The notes: a model not told the origin generated them from the sequence alone. A stretch of DNA of 6,575 bases from Actinomycetota bacterium (GCA_013698195.1 JACCVK010000206.1:1-6575), one strand, 5' to 3'; counted from the stretch's first letter, positions 1 to 6,051 are shown. Numbers and translations: made by a program.

Positions 1-658
1 GCTTCACGAGGCCAGGTACCCAGGTGTCGAGGCTGTCGAACACGTTGGTTCCGGTCCACGACTCGTAGAGCGCGGCGGCGGCGACGACGGTCCCACCGAC
101 GACGAGCACCGAGATGAGGCGCCGCGCGTCGTCCAGCTTGGAGATCGCCGCCGTGATGAGCAGGAAGATCACGACGAAGCTGATGAAGTAGGACACCGCC
201 TTGAGCGCAGCGGCCGGCTCTCCCGGAGGGCTGAGCTCCGCCCAGTTGATCATCTGCGAGGTGATCGCGACGCCGGCGAGCGCCAGCAGCGCCCAACCGT
301 GACCTGCGGTAGAGAACGGCAGGAGCCCGAGGAAGATGCCGATGAGGAACGCCACGACCAACAGCAACACGGCGATCCGGTAGACCTCGAGGTTGAACGG
401 AAGCGAGACCGGCAGGCGGTAGAGCTTGATCGGGATCAGCCAGATGATCAGAACCAGGCAGGCAATCGCGTTCGGCCACGACAGGATGTCCCTGCTGGTC
501 TGGGCCAGCGCGACGAGAAAGGCCGCGGCCAGCGCGAGCGCGCCCACGGCGGCCGTCTCGGGAGTCTGCGTCAGGCAGATCGCGAAGATCACGACGCCGA
601 GTCCCGCCACCAGAATCGGTGCCGGAGACCGCGCTGCCGACTGAGTGTGCGCTGTCAC
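1..658 (-). CDS. O-antigen ligase/polymerase-like membrane protein, N-terminal part (runs off left edge)
   Basis: Reading the minus strand from a GTG at 658-656 gives 219 uninterrupted codons to the window edge, with an in-frame TAG at 685-683 and no other start between, so the GTG is the only credible start. The product is strongly hydrophobic, with about seven likely membrane segments near residues 14-31, 35-52, 62-77, 93-113, 121-136, 152-172 and 180-197. The stretch IPIKLYRLPVSLPFNLEVYR (75-94) and ALYESWTGTNVFD (196-208) resemble the N-terminal half of the O-antigen ligase/Wzy-like family, which polymerises or transfers lipid-linked glycans at the outer face of the membrane. The catalytic periplasmic loop expected further on is outside the window. 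It lies 37 bp after the Wzz-like gene in the same direction, so they are probably co-transcribed. No good Shine-Dalgarno is visible. Ligase versus polymerase cannot be separated by sequence alone. Confidence 0.8.
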   Translation of the reverse strand, partial: MTAHTQSAARSPAPILVAGLGVVIFAICLTQTPETAAVGALALAAAFLVALAQTSRDILSWPNAIACLVLIIWLIPIKLYRLPVSLPFNLEVYRIAVLLLVVAFLIGIFLGLLPFSTAGHGWALLALAGVAITSQMINWAELSPPGEPAAALKAVSYFISFVVIFLLITAAISKLDDARRLISVLVVGGTVVAAAALYESWTGTNVFDSLDTWVPGLVK

Positions 659-695
659 GTCCGGGTTCCCGGAGGGTTGGCCCTAGCGAGTCGGC

Positions 696-1508
696 CTAGC
701 CGGTTTCGGAGATTCCGACGTGCCGCTCACGCGAGCGCTCCTCGTGGGAGACCGCCGGGCTCTCGGCGACGTTCGCATCGGCCCGCTTGCGGCGCGGGAA
801 CATCCGGTCGACCATGATCGCGAGCGCCCCGAAGGCGGTGAGGATCGCGAGCAGCGCGAGAATCGGCAGGCCGATGCTCGTCCCGCCGACCGCGGTCGCT
901 TCGGTCGGAGTCTCGAGCGACTCGATCACGATCCGCTGCCTTGGGGGGATCTTCGCGTTCTGCTGCTTCCGCGCGATGTAGGACTGGAATGTCTTCGACG
1001 TGTCGGTCGCGAGCTTGATCGCAGCCGGCGCGGTGTTTGCCGTAGCGAAGAGCTCGATCACCGGGATCTCGGAGGACTGGTAGCGGGCGGCGGTCGCGCC
1101 CGAGAAGATCGCCTTCGCCGTGACCTCGCTTTCGGGCGGGGCCGGGCCGTAGAGATCCGTCCGTAGCTTGCCCACCTCGTCTCCCTCGATCAGGAGCGGA
1201 TAGACATTGGTGGCAGCAACGAGCGTGCGCGTGTCAGGTGCGTCGAAGATCTGCGCGCTCGCGCGGGTCGTCGGCTGCTCGGTGCCGATCGGCACCTCGG
1301 AACGAGGAACGCTCGTCCTGAAGTACGGCGCCTGGCCGCTCGTCACGAACAGGCGCGAGAGCGCGGTGTACACAGGCGCGGCACGCTTCTCCAGGCCACC
1401 CTCCTCGACCTTGAAAACCATAAACGCCGCAACGGCTACTGCTGCAATCGCGCCAAGCGCGAGGACCCACCAAAAGCGCTTGAGCGCTGGACCGTACCCT
1501 GGATTCAT
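696..1508 (-). CDS. Wzz-like chain-length determinant / polysaccharide export protein without kinase domain
   Basis: The 270-residue product has the two-membrane-segment layout of Wzz/capsular polysaccharide co-polymerases: a short N-terminal tail, a hydrophobic segment at about 14-33 (after KRFWW), an extracytoplasmic region at about 34-210, a second hydrophobic segment at about 211-234, and a charged cytoplasmic tail. The stretch around residues 174-192 (FQSYIARKQQ..., then IPPRQRIVI) fits the membrane-proximal part of the family. There is no Walker A motif or tyrosine cluster, so it is not fused to a BY-kinase. Such proteins set polymer length and work with the polymerase or ligase, which is encoded next. 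The frame stays open upstream and an ATG at 1643 would give 315 residues. I prefer 1508 because GGGGAGG lies 10 bp upstream, the extra 45 codons have much poorer third-position G/C, and the best promoter would start transcription downstream of 1643. Family assignment is moderate because these proteins diverge fast. Confidence 0.75.
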   Translation of the reverse strand: MNPGYGPALKRFWWVLALGAIAAVAVAAFMVFKVEEGGLEKRAAPVYTALSRLFVTSGQAPYFRTSVPRSEVPIGTEQPTTRASAQIFDAPDTRTLVAATNVYPLLIEGDEVGKLRTDLYGPAPPESEVTAKAIFSGATAARYQSSEIPVIELFATANTAPAAIKLATDTSKTFQSYIARKQQNAKIPPRQRIVIESLETPTEATAVGGTSIGLPILALLAILTAFGALAIMVDRMFPRRKRADANVAESPAVSHEERSRERHVGISETG

Positions 1509-1518
1509 GTCGTCGCGG

Positions 1519-1525
1519 CCTCCCC
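1519..1525 (-). promoter_or_regulatory. Shine-Dalgarno for the Wzz-like gene
   Basis: GGGGAGG on the minus strand, 10 bp before the ATG at 1508-1506. It is one of the two clear ribosome-binding sites in the window and helps decide in favour of the shorter Wzz-like protein over the ATG at 1643. Confidence 0.6.
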
Positions 1526-1643
1526 AGCCGTCCCCCTCGAGAACAAGATCGGGATTGTACTCATTCGAGCTCCCCGTGTTGGGTGAATTTCCTACAAAGC
1601 GCAAGCTCGAAACATCGGACGCCGCAGGAGCTCCGCTACTCAT

Positions 1644-1672
1644 CTTATAGGCTGGGAAACGGCGTATGTCCA
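1644..1672 (-). promoter_or_regulatory. Housekeeping-type promoter for the Wzz-like/ligase operon
   Basis: On the minus strand TGGACA (1672-1667) is followed by a 17-bp spacer and TATAAG (1649-1644), each matching five of six bases of the TTGACA/TATAAT consensus. The predicted start of transcription is near 1637, giving a leader of about 130 nt before the ATG at 1508. A second -10-like hexamer, TACAAT (1559-1554), lies nearer the gene but has only a poor -35. The -35 box overlaps the first codons of the divergent phosphodiesterase gene. On the plus strand the same A/T patch reads TATAGG (1646-1651), which could act as a weak -10 for that gene and would leave a leader of only about 8 nt. The rest of the 157-bp gap holds no other gene that I can see. 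Confidence 0.5.
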
Positions 1673-3288
1673 GACCCAAGCTCACCGTCGTCGGTCTCGA
1701 CGCCGCCACTTTCGACGTCGTCGACCCGCTGATCGAAGCTGGCGAGCTCCCTAATCTTGCCCGTCTCTTCGCAGCTGGCTCGCGTGGCGTTCTCCGCTCG
1801 GTGACGCATCCGTTGACGCCGCACGCGTGGGCAACGATGACGACGGGCGTCAACGCGGGCCGGCACGGAATCTGGGACTTCTCCGAGCGCGGCGACGGAG
1901 GCTACGAGCTCCGCCTCATCAACGGCAGCTACCGGCGGGCTCCGGCGGTCTGGGATCGCTTGAGTGCGCGCGGTGTGGCGTGTGGGATCGTCAACATCCC
2001 CTTCACCTGGCCGGCGCCCGAGATCGAGGGCTTCGCGATCTCGGGCTTCGACGCGGCGGCGCGCGAGGAGGGGCTGACGTTTCCACGCGACCTCGTCTCG
2101 GAGATCCGAGAGCGGTTCGGCCCGCTCGTTCTGGACCACCGCTTTCCGATCGGCGACGACGGCGGGGTCGACCTCGATCTCGTGCGCCGGGCGGCGGAGC
2201 AGAAAGTCGAGATCGCGCTCTGGCTCGCCGAGCGATTCGAGCCCGAGCTCCTGTTCGTCGTGTTCATGGCCGCCGACCACGTCCACCACATCTGCTGGGA
2301 CGATTGGGAGCGGCGCGGCCCGGAGAGCGCGGTCGCGGAGGTCTATCGGATCCTCGACCGGGCCGCCGGAGCGCTTGCCGATGCGGCCGGGCCGGACGGC
2401 GACGTCCTCGTCGTCTCGGATCACGGCGGCGGCAGGCTCGACGGCGTCGTCAACCTGAACGCGTATCTCGCGCGCCGAGGGCTGCTCTCCTACCGCGGGG
2501 CCGACGCGGCTGCCGGGCGCAGGTTCGCGCGCCGGCTCTTCGAGCTGCGCCGAAAGCTCCCCGAGGGACTTCGCACCGCCGTCAAGCGCAGGCTGCCGGC
2601 CGTGCGCGAGCGCGCGTATGAGGCGACGACGTACACGGTCGTGGACTGGTCGCGGACGACGGCGTTCGCGTATGGGACGTTCGGGAACGTGATCGTCAAC
2701 CTCGAGGGCAGGGAGCGGGAAGGGACGGTCGGGCCGGCCGACTTCGAGCGCGTGCGCGACGAGGTGAAGACGGTGCTCGAAGAGCTGCGCGGGCCGGACG
2801 GCGAGGAGATCGTCGCCGCGGTTCACCGCCGCGAGGATCTCTTCCACGGCCCCGAGCTCGAGAAGCTCCCGGACTTGATCGTGGAGTTCGACCGCTACGC
2901 GTGGCTCGGCAAGGGGAATCTCCGGAGTCGCGGCACCGCGCTGCTCGACCGCATCGAGATCGAGCCCGGAAGCAAGCACTCCTACGTCGGAAGCCATCGG
3001 CACGAGGGCGTTATCGCGCTCTCAGGTCCCTCGGCGCGTCTGGGCGGAACGATCGCCGCCGAGCTCGCCGACGTCGCGCCGACGATCCTCTACTTGCTGA
3101 GCCAGCCCGTTCCCACCGATCTCGACGGGCGCCTCGTCACCGAGGGCGTCGCACCTGCGCTGCTCGAGGCGCGACCGCCCGAATACGCGGACCTGGAAAG
3201 CGTCGCGATTGGGCCTGCCGAGAGCTACGACGCCGCCGACCAGGAATCCGTAGAGGAGCGCCTGCGAAGCCTCGGCTACCTCGAGTAG
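1666..3288 (+). CDS. Alkaline-phosphatase-superfamily phosphodiesterase (type I phosphodiesterase/nucleotide pyrophosphatase-like)
   Basis: This 540-residue protein carries the two-metal active site of the superfamily in order. D12 sits in VVGLDAATFD after the first beta strand. T51 in LTPHAWATMTTG aligns with the nucleophilic Thr of nucleotide pyrophosphatases (Thr ten residues before the Gly). GRHGIWDF follows at 65-72. D204 and H208 occur in ADHVHH, D252 and H253 in SDHGGG, and H444 in GSHRHEG. The end ERLRSLGYLE is typical of a bacterial and archaeal subgroup of this family. A Thr nucleophile and no CxPxR sulfatase motif argue for phosphodiester hydrolysis or phosphate/phosphonate transfer rather than formylglycine sulfatase activity. 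No signal peptide or membrane segment is seen, and the core fold begins at residue 5, which supports the ATG at 1666 and a cytoplasmic location. The substrate is unknown. Its position among polysaccharide genes suggests a nucleotide sugar, lipid-linked glycan or phospho-substituent, by inference only. Its 3' end overlaps the facing glycosyltransferase gene by 13 bp. Confidence 0.9.
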   Translation: MSRPKLTVVGLDAATFDVVDPLIEAGELPNLARLFAAGSRGVLRSVTHPLTPHAWATMTTGVNAGRHGIWDFSERGDGGYELRLINGSYRRAPAVWDRLSARGVACGIVNIPFTWPAPEIEGFAISGFDAAAREEGLTFPRDLVSEIRERFGPLVLDHRFPIGDDGGVDLDLVRRAAEQKVEIALWLAERFEPELLFVVFMAADHVHHICWDDWERRGPESAVAEVYRILDRAAGALADAAGPDGDVLVVSDHGGGRLDGVVNLNAYLARRGLLSYRGADAAAGRRFARRLFELRRKLPEGLRTAVKRRLPAVRERAYEATTYTVVDWSRTTAFAYGTFGNVIVNLEGREREGTVGPADFERVRDEVKTVLEELRGPDGEEIVAAVHRREDLFHGPELEKLPDLIVEFDRYAWLGKGNLRSRGTALLDRIEIEPGSKHSYVGSHRHEGVIALSGPSARLGGTIAAELADVAPTILYLLSQPVPTDLDGRLVTEGVAPALLEARPPEYADLESVAIGPAESYDAADQESVEERLRSLGYLE

Positions 3289-3761
3289 CCGATCGCATCG
3301 CGGATGTAGTCACGCAGCTCGGTCACGAGCCGCTCGTCGGCTCCGAGCGACACTTCCACCTGCTCGCCCGCCTTCGCGACGGCCTCGTCGAGCCGTGAAA
3401 GATCCTCGACGAGCGTGACGAGGCCGGCCGCCTCGAGCCGCCGTGCCACCGGCAGCTGGTGGTCGTCGACAGCCTCCCGGTGAGCCACGAGCCGCGCCGC
3501 CACGACTGGCCGCCGCCCACAGGAGAGCGCGGTCATGATCGAGCCGATCCCTGCGTGCGTGACTACGACGCGCGCCGAACGCATCACCTCGACGAGATCG
3601 TCGAAGAGCAGAAAGTCGTACGTCCGGGAGGCGTTCGCGGGTCGAATCGCGGACGAGCCGTGCTGAACGACGATCTCCTCGTCGCCCGTCTGCAAGCCTT
3701 TAACCGCCTCGAGCAGGCGGTCAAACGCCGCCTCGTTGGTACCAACGGTGACGAAGATCAC
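3276..3761 (-). CDS. Alg13/PssE-like glycosyltransferase catalytic subunit (GT28 C-terminal domain)
   Basis: The 161-residue product corresponds to a single GT28 C-terminal Rossmann-like domain. It starts MIFVTVGTNEAAFDRLL, continues with a beta-strand/DDLVEVMRSARVVVTHAG region and the nucleotide-sugar-binding motif THAGIGSIMTAL (68-79), and has the conserved DDHQLPVARRL (99-109). This matches the catalytic half of two-component UDP-sugar transferases such as eukaryotic Alg13, PssE and EpsF, which dock on a membrane partner and add a sugar to a lipid-linked acceptor. The frame is open far upstream, but the GTG at 3761-3759 is chosen because it overlaps the TGA of the partner gene as GTGA and leaves the family's normal N terminus. 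Translation is therefore probably coupled, giving matched amounts of the two halves. The donor is likely a UDP-sugar, but which one is not readable from sequence. Confidence 0.9.
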   Translation of the reverse strand: MIFVTVGTNEAAFDRLLEAVKGLQTGDEEIVVQHGSSAIRPANASRTYDFLLFDDLVEVMRSARVVVTHAGIGSIMTALSCGRRPVVAARLVAHREAVDDHQLPVARRLEAAGLVTLVEDLSRLDEAVAKAGEQVEVSLGADERLVTELRDYIRDAIGYSR

Positions 3762-4279
3762 TGGCCGAGGAAGACATTGCCGCGATAGCGAGCCCGACGG
3801 AAGGAGTCGGCCAGCTCGGGCCACTGCGCGTAGACACGCGCCGCGGCTGGCGCGATCAGGCGGCATGAAAGCGACGGCCCGTCGATGCGCGTGAAGCTCT
3901 CGACGTATACGACCTTGGCGCCGCGCAGGCGTGCCATCCACGCGAACGGCACCGCAACGCCCGCGCCCGTGGTCACGAGGATGCGGGGTCGGAGCTCGAA
4001 GACGAGTCGGCGGGCCAGCCGGAGATTGCGAAGCAGGTTCGGGATGTTCCGGTTCGTAGGACCGTGCGCGTAGATCACTCGCTCGGCGTCGAGCAACGAG
4101 CGTGCGTCGCTCTTGTTGAACGTGACCCAGGCCCGCGATTGGCTGTCCCAAGCGCTTTTGAGGGCAACGAGCTGGAGCAGGTGGCCGCCAGTCGAGCACA
4201 CGAGCAGCACGTCCACGCGACCGCCGGACCGGCCTTCCGCCTCCGTCGCATGATCCTCTGTTGGCTTCGAAACTCTCAT
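3758..4279 (-). CDS. Alg14/PssD-like membrane-anchor subunit of the two-component glycosyltransferase
   Basis: The 173-residue product has the hallmarks of the Alg14/PssD/EpsE family: VDVLLVCSTGGHLLQL at 22-37, PTNRN at 75-79, LVTTGAGVAVPFAWMAR at 101-117, and YVESFTRIDGPSLSCRLIAP at 125-144, followed by YAQWPEL. This half binds the acceptor lipid at the cytoplasmic face of the membrane and recruits the catalytic Alg13/PssE subunit, which is encoded immediately downstream with a 4-bp overlap. The start is uncertain. The ATG at 4279 leaves a charged, probably unstructured 20-residue extension before the first strand. A GTG at 4216 would begin right at the core, and an upstream ATG at 4393 would run through the neighbouring leader. 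None has a good Shine-Dalgarno. Together with the Wzz-like and ligase-like genes this marks an exopolysaccharide or capsule locus. Confidence 0.88.
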   Translation of the reverse strand: MRVSKPTEDHATEAEGRSGGRVDVLLVCSTGGHLLQLVALKSAWDSQSRAWVTFNKSDARSLLDAERVIYAHGPTNRNIPNLLRNLRLARRLVFELRPRILVTTGAGVAVPFAWMARLRGAKVVYVESFTRIDGPSLSCRLIAPAAARVYAQWPELADSFRRARYRGNVFLGQ

Positions 4280-4286
4280 ACAAGTC

Positions 4287-4316
4287 TTACAAGCGCCGTT
4301 TTCCCGAGCGTATACG
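4287..4316 (+). promoter_or_regulatory. Possible promoter for the RTX-like gene, with a palindromic -10
   Basis: TTACAA (4287-4292), an 18-bp spacer and TATACG (4311-4316) form a weak sigma70-type promoter that would start near 4323 and give a leader of about 115 nt. The -10 lies in the perfect palindrome CGTATACG (4309-4316), so it also reads TATACG on the minus strand and could serve the divergent PssD-like gene with a leader of about 23 nt, though no good minus-strand -35 is seen. The -35 match is only three of six, so this is tentative. Confidence 0.25.
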
Positions 4317-4391
4317 AACTTTTTTCGACGGGCCAGACGGGGCTCGTGTCGTTTGGTGCAGACGCCTTCGGGGAACCCTGCTAGGTTCGTC

Positions 4392-4435
4392 AACGAGGGC
4401 GCTTCGCTGTTGTCGAGGCCCTCGTTTTTGTTTTT
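4392..4435 (+). terminator. Intrinsic-terminator-like hairpin in the leader of the RTX-like gene
   Basis: AACGAGGGC (4392-4400) pairs perfectly with GCCCTCGTT (4418-4426) around a 17-nt loop, and the run TTTTTGTTTTT (4425-4435) follows at once. This is the shape of a rho-independent terminator on the plus strand. It ends 2 bp before the ATG at 4438, and the nearest upstream gene is on the other strand, so there is no obvious upstream transcript to end except the gene's own leader. A smaller hairpin, GAACC (4373-4377) and GGTTC (4384-4388) with a 6-nt loop, and a CC-TTCG-GG element at about 4365-4372 lie just upstream. The alternatives are transcriptional attenuation of the RTX gene or protection against read-through from antisense transcription. 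Confidence 0.6.
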
Positions 4436-4437
4436 CG

Positions 4438-6051
4438 ATGAGAAAACGCCGCCGCGTCACACTTGTCGGTATCGCTCTCGCGTTTCTCCTAGCGGGCTCC
4501 TCGCTCGCGGCGAACGTGATGGGCTCCAGCTCCCGCGATGTCATCCGTGGGACCGCCAAGGCCGACGAGCTCTACGGCCTCCGCGGACACGATCGTATCT
4601 ACGGAGGGCGCGGCACGGACCTCTTGATCGGCAGCTTCGGCAACGACCTGCTTTCCGGCGGTCCCGGAAAGGACGTCATCCTCGGCGCAGAGGGACGCGA
4701 TCGGGTCGAAGGCGGACCGGGCATGGACACGATGCTCGGCGGCAAGGGCTCGGACCTGCTCGTCGCCAAGGACGGCTTTCGTGACCTCGTCGACTGCGGA
4801 CCGGGCAAGGATCAGATCATCCGCGATCCCTTCGACCACGTCGAGAACTGCGAGAAGAAGAAGATCAAGCCGCCTGCGGGCGGCTACGGAGGCACCGGTG
4901 GAACGTCTGGCTCCGGAGGCTCGGGAGGCCAGGCGCCGACGCCGCCCCCGCCGGCCGCTGCTCCGCCGCCACCGGCTGCCCCCGCGCCCGGAATGAGGCT
5001 CGGCGTGCGCGCCGACAACGGCGGGACGATCGCGAGCACCCCCAATGGAATCTCGTGCCCAGGGCGTTGCACCGCGATGTTCTCGGCAGGAACGCGGGTC
5101 TCGCTCAGGGCTAACCCGCAGCGCAACTGGCTCTTCACGGGTTGGGCGGGATCGTGCTCGGGGAACGCTCCAACCTGCTCCCTGACCTTGAGCCAGAACC
5201 GCTGGGCGCGGGCGATGTTCCGGCCCGCGTCGAACGTGACTCCGCCGCCTCCGCCACCACCCCCGGCGCCACCCCCGCCACCCCCGCCACCTCCGCCGCC
5301 TCCATCTCCTGGCTCGGGCTGCTCGACGGCGAACTACTCGTCGTGGTCATGGCAGCAGTGCCGCGTGGGCACGACGATCACGGTCACGAACTCGTCCTGG
5401 CACTGCAACCGCCCGCTCTCGAGCTACGGGCCGCTGCCGATCAAGGTCATCTCGACCGCGAGTGGCGCCTGGGACGACGCGGGAGCGGTCACCGTCAACT
5501 CGGGCTGCACGGGCTCGCCCGGAACCGACGTCAACCTGATCGTGGACATCAGGGGCGGTGGGCCGTCGAGCTCCGGCGGCAACGGCCAGGACGCCTTCAA
5601 GACGCGGGAGAACCCGGAGAACCTGCGAATCACGGGCTCGATCCAGTGCGGACGACGGGCGCCCGGCGCGCACCAGGACTCGATCCAGATCCAGGGCGGG
5701 ACGAACATCACGTTCGTCAACGTCGAAGCGGGCGGCAACTACGACGCGGGCACCTCGACCTGCATGGGCGCCGGCGGCGGGCCGTTCTACTCGCTCAACC
5801 GCATCACCAACGTCGACATCCTGGGCGGCAGGTACATCTCCTGCAACCACGCGCTGAACGGCAGCAACGCCGGTTCGGGACCGGGGAACGACGTAAGCGG
5901 CGCGCGCTTCCGCACGGGCCGGCGCGAGGATCCGAACTGCGCAGGCTTCGCGATCTCCCCGCCGTGTCTCAACACGGGCGCCCTCAGTCTGTCGGGCCTC
6001 GTGTGCGAGCAGTGGATCGGCGGGCGCTGGGTTGGGGTACCGCCTGGGTAG
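4438..6051 (+). CDS. Secreted multidomain protein: RTX-like calcium-binding repeats, InlB-type repeat domain and beta-helix-like C-terminal domain
   Basis: The 537-residue product begins with a signal peptide: basic MRKRRR, a hydrophobic core at 7-23, and likely cleavage near SSLAA (21-25). Residues 38-109 are eight consecutive nonapeptides of the GGxGxDxLx type, the calcium-binding beta-roll of hemolysin-type proteins. A tail ending in VENCEK follows, with C120 and C138 probably paired. A Gly-rich then Pro/Ala-rich linker (145-185) leads to a domain at 187-262 resembling divergent InlB B-repeats (PGRCTAMFSAGTRVSL, then FTGWAGSCSG), with four Cys. After a polyproline spacer (269-289), residues 295-537 contain ten Cys and repeated short Gly/Asn-rich strands such as DSIQIQGGTNITFVNVEAGG, like a right-handed parallel beta-helix. 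No catalytic residues can be assigned and there is no sortase motif or C-terminal membrane anchor. The frame is open upstream to 4261, but only the ATG at 4438 exposes the signal peptide. No Shine-Dalgarno precedes it. A surface or extracellular-matrix role is inferred. Confidence 0.85.
   Translation: MRKRRRVTLVGIALAFLLAGSSLAANVMGSSSRDVIRGTAKADELYGLRGHDRIYGGRGTDLLIGSFGNDLLSGGPGKDVILGAEGRDRVEGGPGMDTMLGGKGSDLLVAKDGFRDLVDCGPGKDQIIRDPFDHVENCEKKKIKPPAGGYGGTGGTSGSGGSGGQAPTPPPPAAAPPPPAAPAPGMRLGVRADNGGTIASTPNGISCPGRCTAMFSAGTRVSLRANPQRNWLFTGWAGSCSGNAPTCSLTLSQNRWARAMFRPASNVTPPPPPPPPAPPPPPPPPPPPPSPGSGCSTANYSSWSWQQCRVGTTITVTNSSWHCNRPLSSYGPLPIKVISTASGAWDDAGAVTVNSGCTGSPGTDVNLIVDIRGGGPSSSGGNGQDAFKTRENPENLRITGSIQCGRRAPGAHQDSIQIQGGTNITFVNVEAGGNYDAGTSTCMGAGGGPFYSLNRITNVDILGGRYISCNHALNGSNAGSGPGNDVSGARFRTGRREDPNCAGFAISPPCLNTGALSLSGLVCEQWIGGRWVGVPPG
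4549..4764 (+). repeat. Eight tandem 27-bp units encoding RTX-like nonapeptides
   Basis: Residues 38-109 of the RTX-like protein fall into eight 9-residue units without gaps, from GTAKADELY through GGRGTDLLI, GSFGNDLLS and GGPGKDVIL to GGKGSDLLV. Gly at position 4 and Asp at position 6 of each unit are nearly invariant, as expected for alternating calcium-binding turns and short strands. The DNA units have diverged, so this is an old protein-level repeat rather than a recent nucleotide expansion. Confidence 0.85.
5242..5304 (+). repeat. Polyproline spacer (P8-A-P12), low-complexity C-rich tract
   Basis: Twenty of 21 consecutive codons are proline (CCG, CCC, CCA and CCT mixed), interrupted by a single Ala. 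The tract sits between the InlB-type domain and the C-terminal beta-helix-like domain and probably acts as a stiff extended spacer. Its length may vary between strains. Long proline runs usually need elongation factor P for translation. Confidence 0.85.

Noticed and set aside
299..817. 172-codon plus-strand open frame
   Set aside because: It is antisense to the ligase-like gene and the end of the Wzz-like gene, with a low-complexity charged composition. The minus strand gives a convincing multi-pass membrane protein.
1509..1853. N-terminal extension of the Wzz-like frame up to the ATG at 1643 or 1853
   Set aside because: It has poor third-position G/C, lies upstream of a good ribosome site at 1519-1525, includes the best promoter of the region, and from 1666 it runs antisense to the phosphodiesterase.
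1645..3003. Long 452-codon minus-strand open frame antisense to the phosphodiesterase
   Set aside because: The plus-strand frame has a complete catalytic motif set. The antisense product is Arg/Asp/Pro-rich with no fold signature, as expected for the shadow frame of a high-GC gene.
4261..4437. Upstream extension of the RTX-like frame from the ATG at 4261
   Set aside because: It would bury the signal peptide inside the protein and translate through the terminator-like hairpin, and the extra 59 residues look random.
4317..4437. Known riboswitch class in the RTX leader
   Set aside because: I looked for conserved cores of common classes and found none, so only the terminator-like hairpin is claimed.
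5242..5304. CRISPR or DNA tandem repeat in the C-rich tract
   Set aside because: It is a polyproline codon run with mixed third bases, with no repeat-spacer pattern.
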